Positions 6,217-13,790 of a stretch of DNA of 34,734 nucleotides are shown one piece after another. Made by a program: the position numbers and the translations under genes. The notes under the pieces were generated by a model. It made no database searches and was not told where the DNA came from. It saw nothing but the letters and a program-made list of their open reading frames with translations. Within the stretch, counting starts at the first letter, position 1. Each line of letters begins with the position of its first letter. The stretch comes from a virus: positions 1 to 34,734 of IMG/VR virus record IMGVR_UViG_3300035703_000262, one strand, 5' to 3'.

Positions 6217-7842
6217 ATGACTGCTAAAAGAACCTTGTCGTTCGACTTCAAGGATATGTCAAAAAAAGGTGGCAACCTAGTAATCGAAGGCTACGCAAAC
6301 CGAGCGACCGTAGACCGCATGAAAGAGAGAATCGATCCGAAAGGTTGGCTTCTCGACAACTACAAGAAAAACCCAATCGTCCTCTTCGATCACGGTCATG
6401 ATCCGTCGTTTGGTTTTATGCCGATAGGTAAAGCCGTCGCAGTCGAAGCACGCGAAGATGGACTTTACACCAAGATTCAACTATCGAAGTCGCAGAACGA
6501 AAAGATTGCAGCCATTCGTGATCTTGTCGAAGAAGGTATCTTAAAGACGTTCTCTGTTGGCTTCAATCCGCTAGACATGAAGAAAGCAGTCGATGACCCT
6601 GAAGTCGTCGACATTACCAAAGCGGAGCTCGTCGAGTGCTCTATTGTTCCAATCCCAATGAACCAAGACAGCATGTTTTCGCTAGTCGGTAAACGCTTGG
6701 GCGGCAAGGCTCATGCCTTAGCTAAACGTTGGTTTGAAGGACATCAGATTCGCATCAAGCTGCGAGAAAAAAAGGCGTGGGCTGCTCTCGCTATTCACCA
6801 AAGGATCTCTGATCTGATTTCTGCAGAAAAGGTAAAGTCGTTCGACGAAGTTGTGATGCAAGTCGCAACTGAAATGAGTCTTAAGCCTACGCAAGTATCG
6901 TCTATCTTCTCAGGAGAGATCGAAAAACTTGACGACATGACACTTAAGACTTTTGCAGGTATTCTCGCAGTCGAGTACGATCTATTAAAACAGATCAACG
7001 AAGGCGCGGTCGAAGCGATCGACGATATGAGGTCGCCAGAAGCCGTTCAGGAGAAAGCAGCAATGAAGCAAGGCGTTGTGGTTCAAGCAGTCGAAGTGCC
7101 AAAAGAAGCATACGATAATGCTGAACTTGCGCTAGAAGCCGTTGCAGCCGCAGGCTATTCGACAGAGAAGATGACAGAGAACGACTCGATGTACGTCTTC
7201 GAGCAAGCGGATCCAAAAGGCTGCGATATGGAAAAAGCAGCTATGGTTGATCTCGGCAGCGGCATTATGGCTAAGGTCTGTCCAATGAAGCCTGAAGGTA
7301 AAGACGAAGGCGAGAAGGCAGGCGAAGCAGAGAACGTTGAAGACGAGATGACGGAAGAAAAACCAGAGGACGAAGGTAAAGACGACTCGCAAGAGTTGAA
7401 AGATAAGTGGAAGGCTGCGGTCGATGCGATGCTCGCTTCGTGGAAACAAGACGAAGCAAAGTGGGCTGAGGCTGTCGCTGCAAGCCAAGCGGCTCTAGGC
7501 AAAGAAGATCTTGCGTTCCTTATGTGGTGGTACGGCGGTATGGGTGGAGGCGAAAAATCTGCCCATCCAGCACAGTCTACAAAAGGCGTTACCGAGATCG
7601 ACGACAATCCTTATCTTCAAGAAGCTCGTCAAACGAACGTCCTTCTTGGTACACTTGTAAACGAGATCAAACAGCTTTCAGCGTCCTTAAAGGGAACGGC
7701 AGTTGACGCCGACAAACCAAAGGACGACATTAAAGAGGGTGAGAAACCGACCGATGAAGAAATGAAGTCGGCTCTTGCACTTGTAAAGGAATACAAGTCT
7801 CTCATAAAAGAAAAGCTCGATGGGCTTGGCGTCGTAGGTTGA
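6217..7842 (+). CDS. Prohead protease with long scaffold-like C-terminus
   Basis: Start 6217 is preferred over ATG 6211 because AAGGAG (6203-6208) then lies 8 nt upstream; 541 residues. The N-terminal 170 residues are an HK97/U35-type serine protease: catalytic His in LFDHGHD (H59), Ser in TFSVGF (S113) and the ELVECSIVP segment (E140). It would cleave the scaffold and capsid delta domain during maturation. Residues about 195-265 look like an XRE-type helix-turn-helix (MSLKPTQVSSIFSG). About 285-355 is a small alpha/beta domain (VVVQAVEVPKEAYDN). A highly acidic segment (365-390) and coiled-coil scaffold-like tail follow. It is much longer than a lone protease. Confidence 0.88.
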   Translation: MTAKRTLSFDFKDMSKKGGNLVIEGYANRATVDRMKERIDPKGWLLDNYKKNPIVLFDHGHDPSFGFMPIGKAVAVEAREDGLYTKIQLSKSQNEKIAAIRDLVEEGILKTFSVGFNPLDMKKAVDDPEVVDITKAELVECSIVPIPMNQDSMFSLVGKRLGGKAHALAKRWFEGHQIRIKLREKKAWAALAIHQRISDLISAEKVKSFDEVVMQVATEMSLKPTQVSSIFSGEIEKLDDMTLKTFAGILAVEYDLLKQINEGAVEAIDDMRSPEAVQEKAAMKQGVVVQAVEVPKEAYDNAELALEAVAAAGYSTEKMTENDSMYVFEQADPKGCDMEKAAMVDLGSGIMAKVCPMKPEGKDEGEKAGEAENVEDEMTEEKPEDEGKDDSQELKDKWKAAVDAMLASWKQDEAKWAEAVAASQAALGKEDLAFLMWWYGGMGGGEKSAHPAQSTKGVTEIDDNPYLQEARQTNVLLGTLVNEIKQLSASLKGTAVDADKPKDDIKEGEKPTDEEMKSALALVKEYKSLIKEKLDGLGVVG

Positions 7843-7860
7843 CGTTTCCCAACAAGCATA

Positions 7861-7886
7861 ATCCTAAACACGGAGGTTCTTAGGAT
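7861..7886 (+). promoter_or_regulatory. Hairpin presenting the capsid-gene ribosome site
   Basis: ATCCTAA (7861-7867) is perfectly complementary to TTAGGAT (7880-7886). The 12-nt loop contains the Shine-Dalgarno GGAGG (7872-7876), and the 3' arm includes the first two bases of the capsid ATG (7885). In mRNA this would display the ribosome site while pairing part of the start codon. Tuning of capsid translation or mRNA stability is inferred. Confidence 0.5.
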
Positions 7887-9285
7887 GTTGACTAAAAGTG
7901 AATTGGACAACCTGCTGGCCGAGACCAAGTCCCTCAAGGACCGCACCGAAGCAGCGGAAAAGAAAATCAAGGATCTGGAAGCTGAAAAAGCCGACATGAT
8001 CGCAACCAAAGGCTACGCACCTGCTGGCCATCGCACCACGTCCGACGAAGCTCGGATGTTACGTTCGTTTGGTTGTTCGCATCCGCGTCAACTTCTTGAT
8101 GTGAACGTTGGTCATGCTCGCTTCAAGGGCGTTCCTGACGAGCTGAAGCACATGGCTTTGGCTTTCAAAGATAACGTCGACGTAGCGCGCTGGATCGCTC
8201 AGTTGAACGGCGAGCCGCTCGACACCATCGGCAAGACCGAAAAGCAAGATCGCATTGCATCCGTCAAAGGTATGCTGGACAGCCGCTTCGGTCGCGAAGT
8301 TCTCGCTCCGCAGATCAAGGCGTTCGGCTCTACCGTCGTCGGTGCCGGTGACGAGTGGGTGCCCACGATGATCTCGACTTCCTATATGGAAGAGTTCGAG
8401 TTGAAGCGCGTTCTTGAAGGCCGCTTCATTCAGATGCCGATGCCGTCCAACCCGTTCGATGCTCCAAAGATCAACGGCGTGACGAAAGCTCGCAAAGCAA
8501 CTGAAGGCGGGACGATGACTGGCGGTCAGTTCGGAACGGATAAGATCCGTTTGACGGCTGTTAAACTCGCAGAATACTACGAGCTGCCGGAAGAATTGAC
8601 CGAAGACTCTGCGCCAGACTTCTTGATGGCTGGCAAAAAAGAAGTCGTTCTTGCGCAAGAGCGCGCTGCTGAGTCGGCAATCATCAACGGTGACGATGAC
8701 GGAACGCACATCGACTCTGATACCCAGGCCGGTGCTGCTGACCTTGCAGAGAAAGTTTGGAGCGGCTTGCGTAAGCTGGCTCTTGCGAACTCTGCAAACG
8801 GCTCGACCGTTAACTTCGGTAACGCCTTTACGCCCGCACTGCTTCGTCAGTTGCGTGCTGCTGGCGGCAAATACTTCAGCGATCCAGAATCATGCGTTTG
8901 GATCGTTGGCCCATCGATCTACACTCAGTTCATCGCTCTCGATAACGTAGCAACGGTCGACAAGTTCGGTCCGATGGCAACCGTTCTGAAAGGTGCTCTC
9001 GCTGCATACCAAGGTATGCCGATCATCAACAGCGAATGGTTCCGCGAAGACCTCAACGCAACCGGCGTTTACGACGGCGTAACCACGGATCGCGGCGGCG
9101 TGTTGCTTGTGAATACCAAGCGGTTCTTGTTCGGTACACGTCGTCCGATCAAGGTCAAGCTGCAACAGTCCAATCCAAACAGCGATCTGTGGTGGTTGGC
9201 TTCATACCGTCGCGTTGACTTCAAAGGCCATGCTCAGAGCGCGACCGAGAAGTCAGTCGTCTACGGCTACAACGCTGCGAAGTAA
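7885..9285 (+). CDS. Major capsid protein, HK97 fold
   Basis: 466 residues from ATG 7885, with GGAGG 8 nt upstream. The N-terminal about 45 residues form a charged coiled coil typical of a cleavable delta domain. The rest matches phage_capsid (HK97 gp5-like) proteins: EWVPTMISTSYMEEF, AEYYELPEELTEDSAPDF (spine helix/E-loop region) and the C-terminal GVLLVNTKRFLFGTRRPIKV. Codons are more biased and C-rich than in neighbouring genes, as expected for the most expressed gene. It follows the protease directly and is followed by a strong hairpin. It forms the icosahedral shell. Confidence 0.93.
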   Translation: MLTKSELDNLLAETKSLKDRTEAAEKKIKDLEAEKADMIATKGYAPAGHRTTSDEARMLRSFGCSHPRQLLDVNVGHARFKGVPDELKHMALAFKDNVDVARWIAQLNGEPLDTIGKTEKQDRIASVKGMLDSRFGREVLAPQIKAFGSTVVGAGDEWVPTMISTSYMEEFELKRVLEGRFIQMPMPSNPFDAPKINGVTKARKATEGGTMTGGQFGTDKIRLTAVKLAEYYELPEELTEDSAPDFLMAGKKEVVLAQERAAESAIINGDDDGTHIDSDTQAGAADLAEKVWSGLRKLALANSANGSTVNFGNAFTPALLRQLRAAGGKYFSDPESCVWIVGPSIYTQFIALDNVATVDKFGPMATVLKGALAAYQGMPIINSEWFREDLNATGVYDGVTTDRGGVLLVNTKRFLFGTRRPIKVKLQQSNPNSDLWWLASYRRVDFKGHAQSATEKSVVYGYNAAK

Positions 9286-9315
9286 TCGCGTAGGTTAGAT
9301 AACGATGCAGTAACG

Positions 9316-9343
9316 GGGGAGGGAGGTTTAAGTCTCCCTCCCC
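9316..9343 (+). terminator. Strong GC hairpin after capsid gene
   Basis: GGGGAGGGAG (9316-9325) and CTCCCTCCCC (9334-9343) form a perfect 10-bp stem with an 8-nt loop. The downstream tract is TTAGTGTTT, not a clean T-run, so it may act as a partial terminator or as a 3' stabiliser of capsid mRNA. It ends 23 bp before the next start. Confidence 0.65.
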
Positions 9344-9366
9344 TTAGTGTTTAAGGGGTGAGTGCT

Positions 9367-10149
9367 GTGAGTTTTCAAGAGAACGTACAACTCAACCTCT
9401 ACGACTCCCGAATCATTTTCGACGTTCAAAGTCTACCGGCAGGAACATACACCAAAAGACTTCAGATATTCGGTAATGCTATCCTTTCAACGCTATGGGT
9501 AAAGTCCATAGACGTAGGCGCAACCGTTACAGTTACCTATTGGGATTTCGGTCCTGGTGACGGAACCATAGCAAGCGAAAAGATCGTAATTGCGTCTCAT
9601 CCAGTAGCATCAGCCGTCGTATCGTCTCGTATTATCGTTACCAGGATACACAACCGTCCGAGAGTTGAGGTTGTCGTTTCTGGAGGATCAGCCGAGTTAG
9701 GCATTTACGCAACCATTGCAAACGATTTCCCTGTTGATTTAAAAGGCTCGATAGTAGACGGCCAAACAGCAAACCTTCTCGTAGATGGTGGTTTACCTGT
9801 ATCGGTCTACAATCCTGACGATGGTAAGTTTTACCTTTTACGCGGATCTGATGCAGGTCTATTTGTCGCGCCTTCTGTTTCAACCCCTTTAAACCACACG
9901 ATTACCATAGCTGCGGCAAACGTAGAGCAATCATTCACATTCCCTGCTGGAACAAAAAAGATAGGATTTAAAGCTCGTCAGACTGCAAAAATACAGTACG
10001 GATGGGCCATTGGAGATTCGTCGGCTAACTTTACTACGCTCTATCCTGGATCAATCTATCAATCTGAGATGTTCAATAAGTCTTCTCTGACGCTTTATTT
10101 TCAAAGTCCTCTCGCTGGGTTGATAATAGAAGCTCAAAGTTGGTCTTAA
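9367..10149 (+). CDS. Putative beta-rich virion protein
   Basis: GTG 9367 is preferred (AAGGGG at 9353-9358, 8 nt upstream) over the in-frame GTG 9358; 260 residues. It is almost entirely beta-strand pattern rich in Ser, Thr, Val and Ile, without catalytic motifs. It has an N-terminal sandwich-like region (FDVQSLPAGTYTKRLQ), a middle segment (GSIVDGQTANLLVDGGLPV) typical of phage particle proteins, and a C-terminal beta domain. The position directly after the capsid gene suggests a head decoration protein or head fibre. No family was recognised with certainty. Confidence 0.55.
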   Translation: MSFQENVQLNLYDSRIIFDVQSLPAGTYTKRLQIFGNAILSTLWVKSIDVGATVTVTYWDFGPGDGTIASEKIVIASHPVASAVVSSRIIVTRIHNRPRVEVVVSGGSAELGIYATIANDFPVDLKGSIVDGQTANLLVDGGLPVSVYNPDDGKFYLLRGSDAGLFVAPSVSTPLNHTITIAAANVEQSFTFPAGTKKIGFKARQTAKIQYGWAIGDSSANFTTLYPGSIYQSEMFNKSSLTLYFQSPLAGLIIEAQSWS

Positions 10150-10178
10150 CTTTCTCCTGCCGACTCCGATCACTTTCG

Positions 10179-10194
10179 TTGCTACCTGTAGCAA
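10179..10194 (+). promoter_or_regulatory. Short hairpin in 73-bp intergenic gap
   Basis: TTGCTA (10179-10184) pairs with TAGCAA (10189-10194) around CCTG. On the + strand it is followed by A-rich sequence, so it lacks the T-tract of a forward terminator. Possible mRNA processing or stability structure upstream of the gene at 10223. Confidence 0.3.
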
Positions 10195-10222
10195 AACATA
10201 AAAACCTTAAGGAGAACGAATT

Positions 10223-11059
10223 ATGAGTGGTGGTATTTTCAAGACAAGATTGACTTACGATGCGACAACACCAAGTGATGCAGATTCGGTAGCAGCGTTT
10301 CTGAGAACTGGAACTGCTGCTCTTACCTCGACAAACGTCGGCGGTAAGGAAGGCTTAGACGTAAACATTATCAACGATCTGACAATCGACGCCGATGGCG
10401 TTTACTCCGGCGGAAACACCGACCCAGATAATGTCGGAATCATTGGTCACGTTAGGAATGCAACCCCTGGAGATACTCATCAGACGTTCCGCTTTACGGG
10501 CGGAAATCCATCGGCTGATAACGTCGATCCTTCAACCGTCCACGCCCTTGATACGTCCGCATTTATGCACGGCTGGGATGGATCTGCATGGGATCGCGTT
10601 GGAATCTCTAGCGGAGCATTAAACGTAGCACCACTAGGTAACGTTGCTGATGATGCAGCCGATGCAGGAAATCCCGTAAAGGTTGGCTCACGAGCTATCG
10701 ACGGAGCTCTTTCTGCTATTTCGGCAGGTAACGATCGTGCTGACATGATCTCCGACATGTATCGCCGTCTCTGGACGACCAATGCAGCAAACGCAGTAGG
10801 CTCTAACGCTGCCGTTTCTGTAGACACTACAGCAGGTGGCGTTGTCTTGTTTGCTACTCCGGTAGAAGGACGCTGTAAAGCATTGGTTCAGAATCTAGGT
10901 TCAAAGGATATTTTTGTTGGATTCGGGACTGTTACCCCTGCAAACGGTATCCGCATCGATGCTCAGTCGAACATGCCTATCGATATCGGCCCTGATTTGA
11001 TTCTTAAAGGAATCACCGCTACAGGCTCAAGTGATGTTCGCGTAATGCAGCTAGCATAA
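10223..11059 (+). CDS. Putative virion structural / head decoration protein
   Basis: 278 residues, ATG 10223 with CTTAAGGAG upstream. The motif DAADAGNPVKVGSRA followed by a Met/Arg/Asp helix (DRADMISDMYRRLW) is shared by many phage structural proteins near capsid genes. The C-terminal about 75 residues form a beta domain ending GITATGSSDVRVMQLA. The N-terminal part has repeated short segments such as GSNAAVS and GGKEGLDVNI that fit an extended beta architecture. Role inferred as capsid decoration or fibre. It is followed by a terminator-like hairpin. Confidence 0.6.
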   Translation: MSGGIFKTRLTYDATTPSDADSVAAFLRTGTAALTSTNVGGKEGLDVNIINDLTIDADGVYSGGNTDPDNVGIIGHVRNATPGDTHQTFRFTGGNPSADNVDPSTVHALDTSAFMHGWDGSAWDRVGISSGALNVAPLGNVADDAADAGNPVKVGSRAIDGALSAISAGNDRADMISDMYRRLWTTNAANAVGSNAAVSVDTTAGGVVLFATPVEGRCKALVQNLGSKDIFVGFGTVTPANGIRIDAQSNMPIDIGPDLILKGITATGSSDVRVMQLA

Positions 11060-11068
11060 GGTAAGATG

Positions 11069-11103
11069 AGTGACGACGGGTCGATGATCGGCTCGTCGTC
11101 ACT
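11069..11103 (+). terminator. Terminator-like hairpin
   Basis: AGTGACGACGGG (11069-11080) pairs with CTCGTCGTCACT (11092-11103) in a 12-bp stem with a single G.T pair and an 11-nt loop. It is followed by only TTT before AAAGAGG. Located 10 bp after a stop codon. Likely an intrinsic terminator or mRNA 3'-end stabiliser. Confidence 0.65.
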
Positions 11104-11117
11104 TTAAAGAGGCACGC

Positions 11118-11390
11118 ATGAAGATCACTCATATCGACAAAATCCGCTGCGAACAACTTGTTAAGTGTATGAACAAAGTAACTTACAGTTTGGAAGCGTC
11201 TGAAGTTCCTGCCGTGATGCAGATATTTCAATGGATGGGTGAGCTTCAAGCAAGAATAGAAGCTGATCTTATAGCCGACAAAATGGCAGAGAAGGAAGCA
11301 GCTTTGCGTAGTATTCTTGCAGCAGAGCAGCAAGCAAAAGAAGATCTCGAGGCACTAAAAAAAGACGTTAATAAGAGAACAAAAAAATGA
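11118..11390 (+). CDS. Small coiled-coil protein
   Basis: 90 residues, ATG 11118 after AAAGAGG. The first half contains two Cys and a short helical region; the second half (about 45-90) is a continuous highly charged helix rich in Ala, Glu, Lys and Gln, consistent with a coiled coil. It ends in an ATGA overlap (11387-11390) with the signal-peptide-bearing structural protein, so the two are probably co-translated. No family recognised; an assembly or chaperone role would be a guess. Confidence 0.6.
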   Translation: MKITHIDKIRCEQLVKCMNKVTYSLEASEVPAVMQIFQWMGELQARIEADLIADKMAEKEAALRSILAAEQQAKEDLEALKKDVNKRTKK

Positions 11391-12292
11391 TCCGTAGTTT
11401 ACTTCTACCGCTTATTTTTGTCTCGTGCTCTGCATGGGCTCAGGTATTTACTAATCCTTTGCGCTATGAAGAAGGAGACGCAGCGGCAGGTCAGAAGGCG
11501 TCTGCTACGCTTGTTGGAAAGAGAACAACAGATGGTGCATTGTCTTATTTGAAAGTAGACGGCACAGGCGGCCTTGTCACGACTGCGCTGACTGGTTTTG
11601 GTGCTGATTTTTCTTTCGGTGACATAACCTCAGCCTCGACAACTCAGAAAGCTGTTAGGCGAACAACTTACACAGAACAGACCTCAAACGCGCAACGCTC
11701 TATCGCTTCGGCTTCGGCAAACGATACAGCAGCAGGCACAGGTGCCAGAACTGTTAGAATTACATATCTAGACTCGACAGGATCAGGCCCGTACACCGAG
11801 ACTGTAACGCTAAATGGGACTTCCTATGTCAACACCGTTGCGACCAATATCTGCTTTATCGAGCAAATTGACGTGATAACTGCGGGAAGTGGTGGCTCCA
11901 ATGCTGGAGTTATCACGCTAAAGGCCGCGACTGCTGGCGGAGGTGCAACAATAGGGACAATAAATACTGGCGATAATCAAACTTTTTGGGCGCACCATTA
12001 TATCCCGACCGGGAAAGAAGCAAATATTACTGGTGTATCCGTTTCTCACAACGGAACGACAGTAGGCTCTGGCGGTGTTTTCGTAATCAAAGCTTTGCCT
12101 ATCGGCGTAGCAAATGCGATTGAGAACCAAGTCACAGACTTCGTACGTCTTTACGGTCAGTCGTCTACGTTTGCTCGCGTATACACGTCGCCGGTAAAGG
12201 TAGCAGGGCCAGCACGACTTGTGCTTTATGTGACGCCAGAAAGCGCGTCGTCGTTTGTATATCGCGGTTCCATAGATTACTTCCAGCCGTAG
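11387..12292 (+). CDS. Beta-rich virion-type protein with N-terminal signal peptide
   Basis: 301 residues. The N-terminus MIRSLLLPLIFVSCSAWAQ is a clear Sec-type signal (R, hydrophobic core, AWA-Q cleavage at about residue 18). Residues about 100-225 match a domain I know from phage virion proteins (SANDTAAGTGARTVRITY, later IPTGKEANITGVSVSHNGT), with a beta-rich C-terminus. A virion-like protein with an export signal is odd: virions assemble in the cytoplasm. It may be periplasmic or envelope-associated, or the hydrophobic N-terminus may have another function. Translationally coupled to the coiled-coil gene by ATGA. Confidence 0.6.
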   Translation: MIRSLLLPLIFVSCSAWAQVFTNPLRYEEGDAAAGQKASATLVGKRTTDGALSYLKVDGTGGLVTTALTGFGADFSFGDITSASTTQKAVRRTTYTEQTSNAQRSIASASANDTAAGTGARTVRITYLDSTGSGPYTETVTLNGTSYVNTVATNICFIEQIDVITAGSGGSNAGVITLKAATAGGGATIGTINTGDNQTFWAHHYIPTGKEANITGVSVSHNGTTVGSGGVFVIKALPIGVANAIENQVTDFVRLYGQSSTFARVYTSPVKVAGPARLVLYVTPESASSFVYRGSIDYFQP

Positions 12293-12301
12293 AGGTGCAA
12301 A

Positions 12302-12709
12302 ATGGCATCTAAGAGATTCATCCACATCGATCAGTTTAACTCTGATGCTGTACAGTTTGCTGGTGCGGCAGCGGTTGGAGATGCAGCTGAGAACGGTAAT
12401 ACAGAAATAGATTATACCTGCCCTTTTGACCTTTGCATCACTGGCGCGGTTCTTCTAGTGAAAGATGGTAAATTTGGAGACAAGTGCTGCCTTCAAGTGG
12501 TCCATCCTACCTACGGTGTCATAAACGAGTTTGCGACCGATTGGGCGATTGCTTCAGACAACCAAAAGCAGTTTGAGCTAAACCTGAACTACCCGGCAAA
12601 TATTCCAACCGGATTAAAACTCCGGCTACTTTACAAAGCGACATCAGAGGCAGGAACGCGAAAAGTTGCGATTAATTATCTCAACCACAAAGTATTACAA
12701 CAGGAATAA
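12302..12709 (+). CDS. Putative small virion protein
   Basis: 135 residues, ATG 12302 with GAGGTG about 5 nt upstream. Beta-rich, with strands such as DLCITGAVLLVKDG and TGLKLRLLYKAT, and two Cys pairs in the central part. It resembles small beta-sandwich decoration or fibre-associated proteins but has no diagnostic motif. It lies between the secreted virion-like protein and a papain-like protein. Hypothetical structural protein. Confidence 0.55.
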   Translation: MASKRFIHIDQFNSDAVQFAGAAAVGDAAENGNTEIDYTCPFDLCITGAVLLVKDGKFGDKCCLQVVHPTYGVINEFATDWAIASDNQKQFELNLNYPANIPTGLKLRLLYKATSEAGTRKVAINYLNHKVLQQE

Positions 12710-12713
12710 GCAC

Positions 12714-13193
12714 ATGCTAACAGGTGCGATATTCTGCGACTCAGATAACTTCGTTGCGCGTACCATCAAGGACGTTACAAAGGATGGCGAAAGCCATGTC
12801 GCTCTTTTGTTTGACGGCGACATAGTCATACACTTTCGTTTTCTAGGCTTTGAAACAATGCACCTAGACGAGTTCAAAAGTCTTTACCATATAAGCTCTA
12901 TACTCACAGCAAAGCAGACGATCATGATCGAGCCTAAGGCGGTAATAAAGCATTACGGCGGTAAGGCGTATGACTTTTTAGGCATGATCTACGTCGGGAT
13001 ATTTCTACTTGTAAGGGATTTTTTTGGCTTTCATCTTCCCGGAGGCAATCACTTCGAGAGTCGAAGGGATCGTTTCTGCGTCGAGTTTGCTTCTGAGATA
13101 TGTCTAGGCCAGCGCGGATCTATGATGACCCCTGGTCAACTTCGTCGCCGTCTTCTTGAAAATGGATGGTCTGAGCGTAATGACATTTCTTGA
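12714..13193 (+). CDS. Permuted papain-like (NlpC/P60, YiiX-type) protein
   Basis: 159 residues from ATG 12714 (AGGA upstream; an upstream in-frame ATG at 12666 would overlap the previous gene). The layout fits circularly permuted NlpC/P60-like enzymes: candidate catalytic His in SHVALLFDG (H28), a GKAYDFLGM segment, and candidate nucleophile Cys in DRFCVEFASE (C122). Such enzymes cleave cell-wall peptides, amides or acyl bonds. In phages they occur as virion-associated or accessory enzymes. A hydrophobic IYVGIFLLV stretch may be a core helix. Activity is inferred. Confidence 0.6.
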   Translation: MLTGAIFCDSDNFVARTIKDVTKDGESHVALLFDGDIVIHFRFLGFETMHLDEFKSLYHISSILTAKQTIMIEPKAVIKHYGGKAYDFLGMIYVGIFLLVRDFFGFHLPGGNHFESRRDRFCVEFASEICLGQRGSMMTPGQLRRRLLENGWSERNDIS

Positions 13194-13407
13194 ACAGGCG
13201 CGATCTATCCTTAAGACCATGTCGCGCTGCGTCAAAGACAAAACCCTTCTCGCAACTGTAGAGACGGTAGAGCTTCGCGCGGCGATCTGCTCTAGGTGTC
13301 CTCTTTTAAAAGGCTCGCCAGGAAAGCAATACTGCTCGAAGTGCGGCTGTACGTTTAAAAGAAAAATCTCGATTCACGGATCGTACTGTCCTCTAGGCAA
13401 ATGGTAG
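13180..13407 (+). CDS. Zinc-ribbon protein (CPLGKW type)
   Basis: 75 residues from ATG 13180, overlapping the upstream stop by 14 bp; TTG 13156 or ATG 13162 are alternatives. Cysteines C37/C40, C52/C55/C57 and C70 lie in CSRCPLLKG, YCSKCGC and a terminal CPLGKW, a pattern common in small phage zinc-ribbon proteins near head-tail genes. The N-terminal 30 residues form a helix. Function unknown; probably protein-protein interaction during assembly. Confidence 0.65.
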   Translation: MTFLEQARSILKTMSRCVKDKTLLATVETVELRAAICSRCPLLKGSPGKQYCSKCGCTFKRKISIHGSYCPLGKW

Positions 13408-13414
13408 CCTTTCG

Positions 13415-13461
13415 AGTAGGCTTTACCGAGTAAGCAACCCAACAATCTAGAGGTAAAGGAG
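13415..13461 (+). promoter_or_regulatory. Conserved hairpin element, copy A
   Basis: CTTTACC (13421-13427) can pair with GGTAAAG (13452-13458) around a loop containing GTAAGCAACC (13430-13439). The 3' arm overlaps the start of the Shine-Dalgarno AAAGGAG of the gene at 13471. A second copy with the same stem and same loop core lies upstream of the gene at 16740. Conservation in two places suggests a cis-acting RNA or DNA element controlling translation. Confidence 0.5.
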
Positions 13462-13470
13462 TCGCAATCT

Positions 13471-13740
13471 ATGAAGCTGACACTTACGAAAAAGCACGAT
13501 CAGTCTGACAAGAATCCACTAGTAATCCTCATGAAAGAGCCGACGTTCTTTTGCGCGGAAGTTTCCATTAAAGGTAGCATCGAAGTAGACGATGAGATGG
13601 GATATGCGATCCTTGGAGATCGTCGCTACTCTGGTCTATTCGTTCAAGACGGCTACGAAGCTAAGTCTGCTACTGGAAGCAGCTACCACAATAAGTCGGT
13701 AAAGTCTGCTCTGCGAGACGAAGCAAAAGCCTCGACGTGA
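13471..13740 (+). CDS. Small hypothetical head-region protein
   Basis: 89 residues, ATG 13471 with AAAGGAG at 9 nt. The central part (IKGSIEVDDEMGYAILGD followed by YSGLFVQ) resembles short phage proteins found just before connector genes that carry a beta-hairpin and a small helix. The C-terminus is Ser/Lys-rich and probably disordered. Located immediately before the gp6-like connector. No certain function. Confidence 0.5.
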   Translation: MKLTLTKKHDQSDKNPLVILMKEPTFFCAEVSIKGSIEVDDEMGYAILGDRRYSGLFVQDGYEAKSATGSSYHNKSVKSALRDEAKAST

Positions 13741-13767
13741 TAAAGTAGACCTAGCAGGATGCTGATA

Positions 13768-13785
13768 GCCCGCAGGGAGGCGGGC
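13768..13785 (+). promoter_or_regulatory. GC hairpin with Shine-Dalgarno in loop
   Basis: GCCCGC (13768-13773) and GCGGGC (13780-13785) form a perfect 6-bp stem whose 6-nt loop AGGGAG is the ribosome site for the connector ATG at 13791. The arrangement matches the capsid-gene hairpin at 7861. Confidence 0.5.
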
Positions 13786-13790
13786 GACTT

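Noticed and set aside
8059-8709. 216-codon reverse-strand ORF opposite the capsid gene
   Set aside because: It mirrors the biased codons of the capsid gene, has no ribosome site, and shows no recognisable domain. Treated as a shadow frame.
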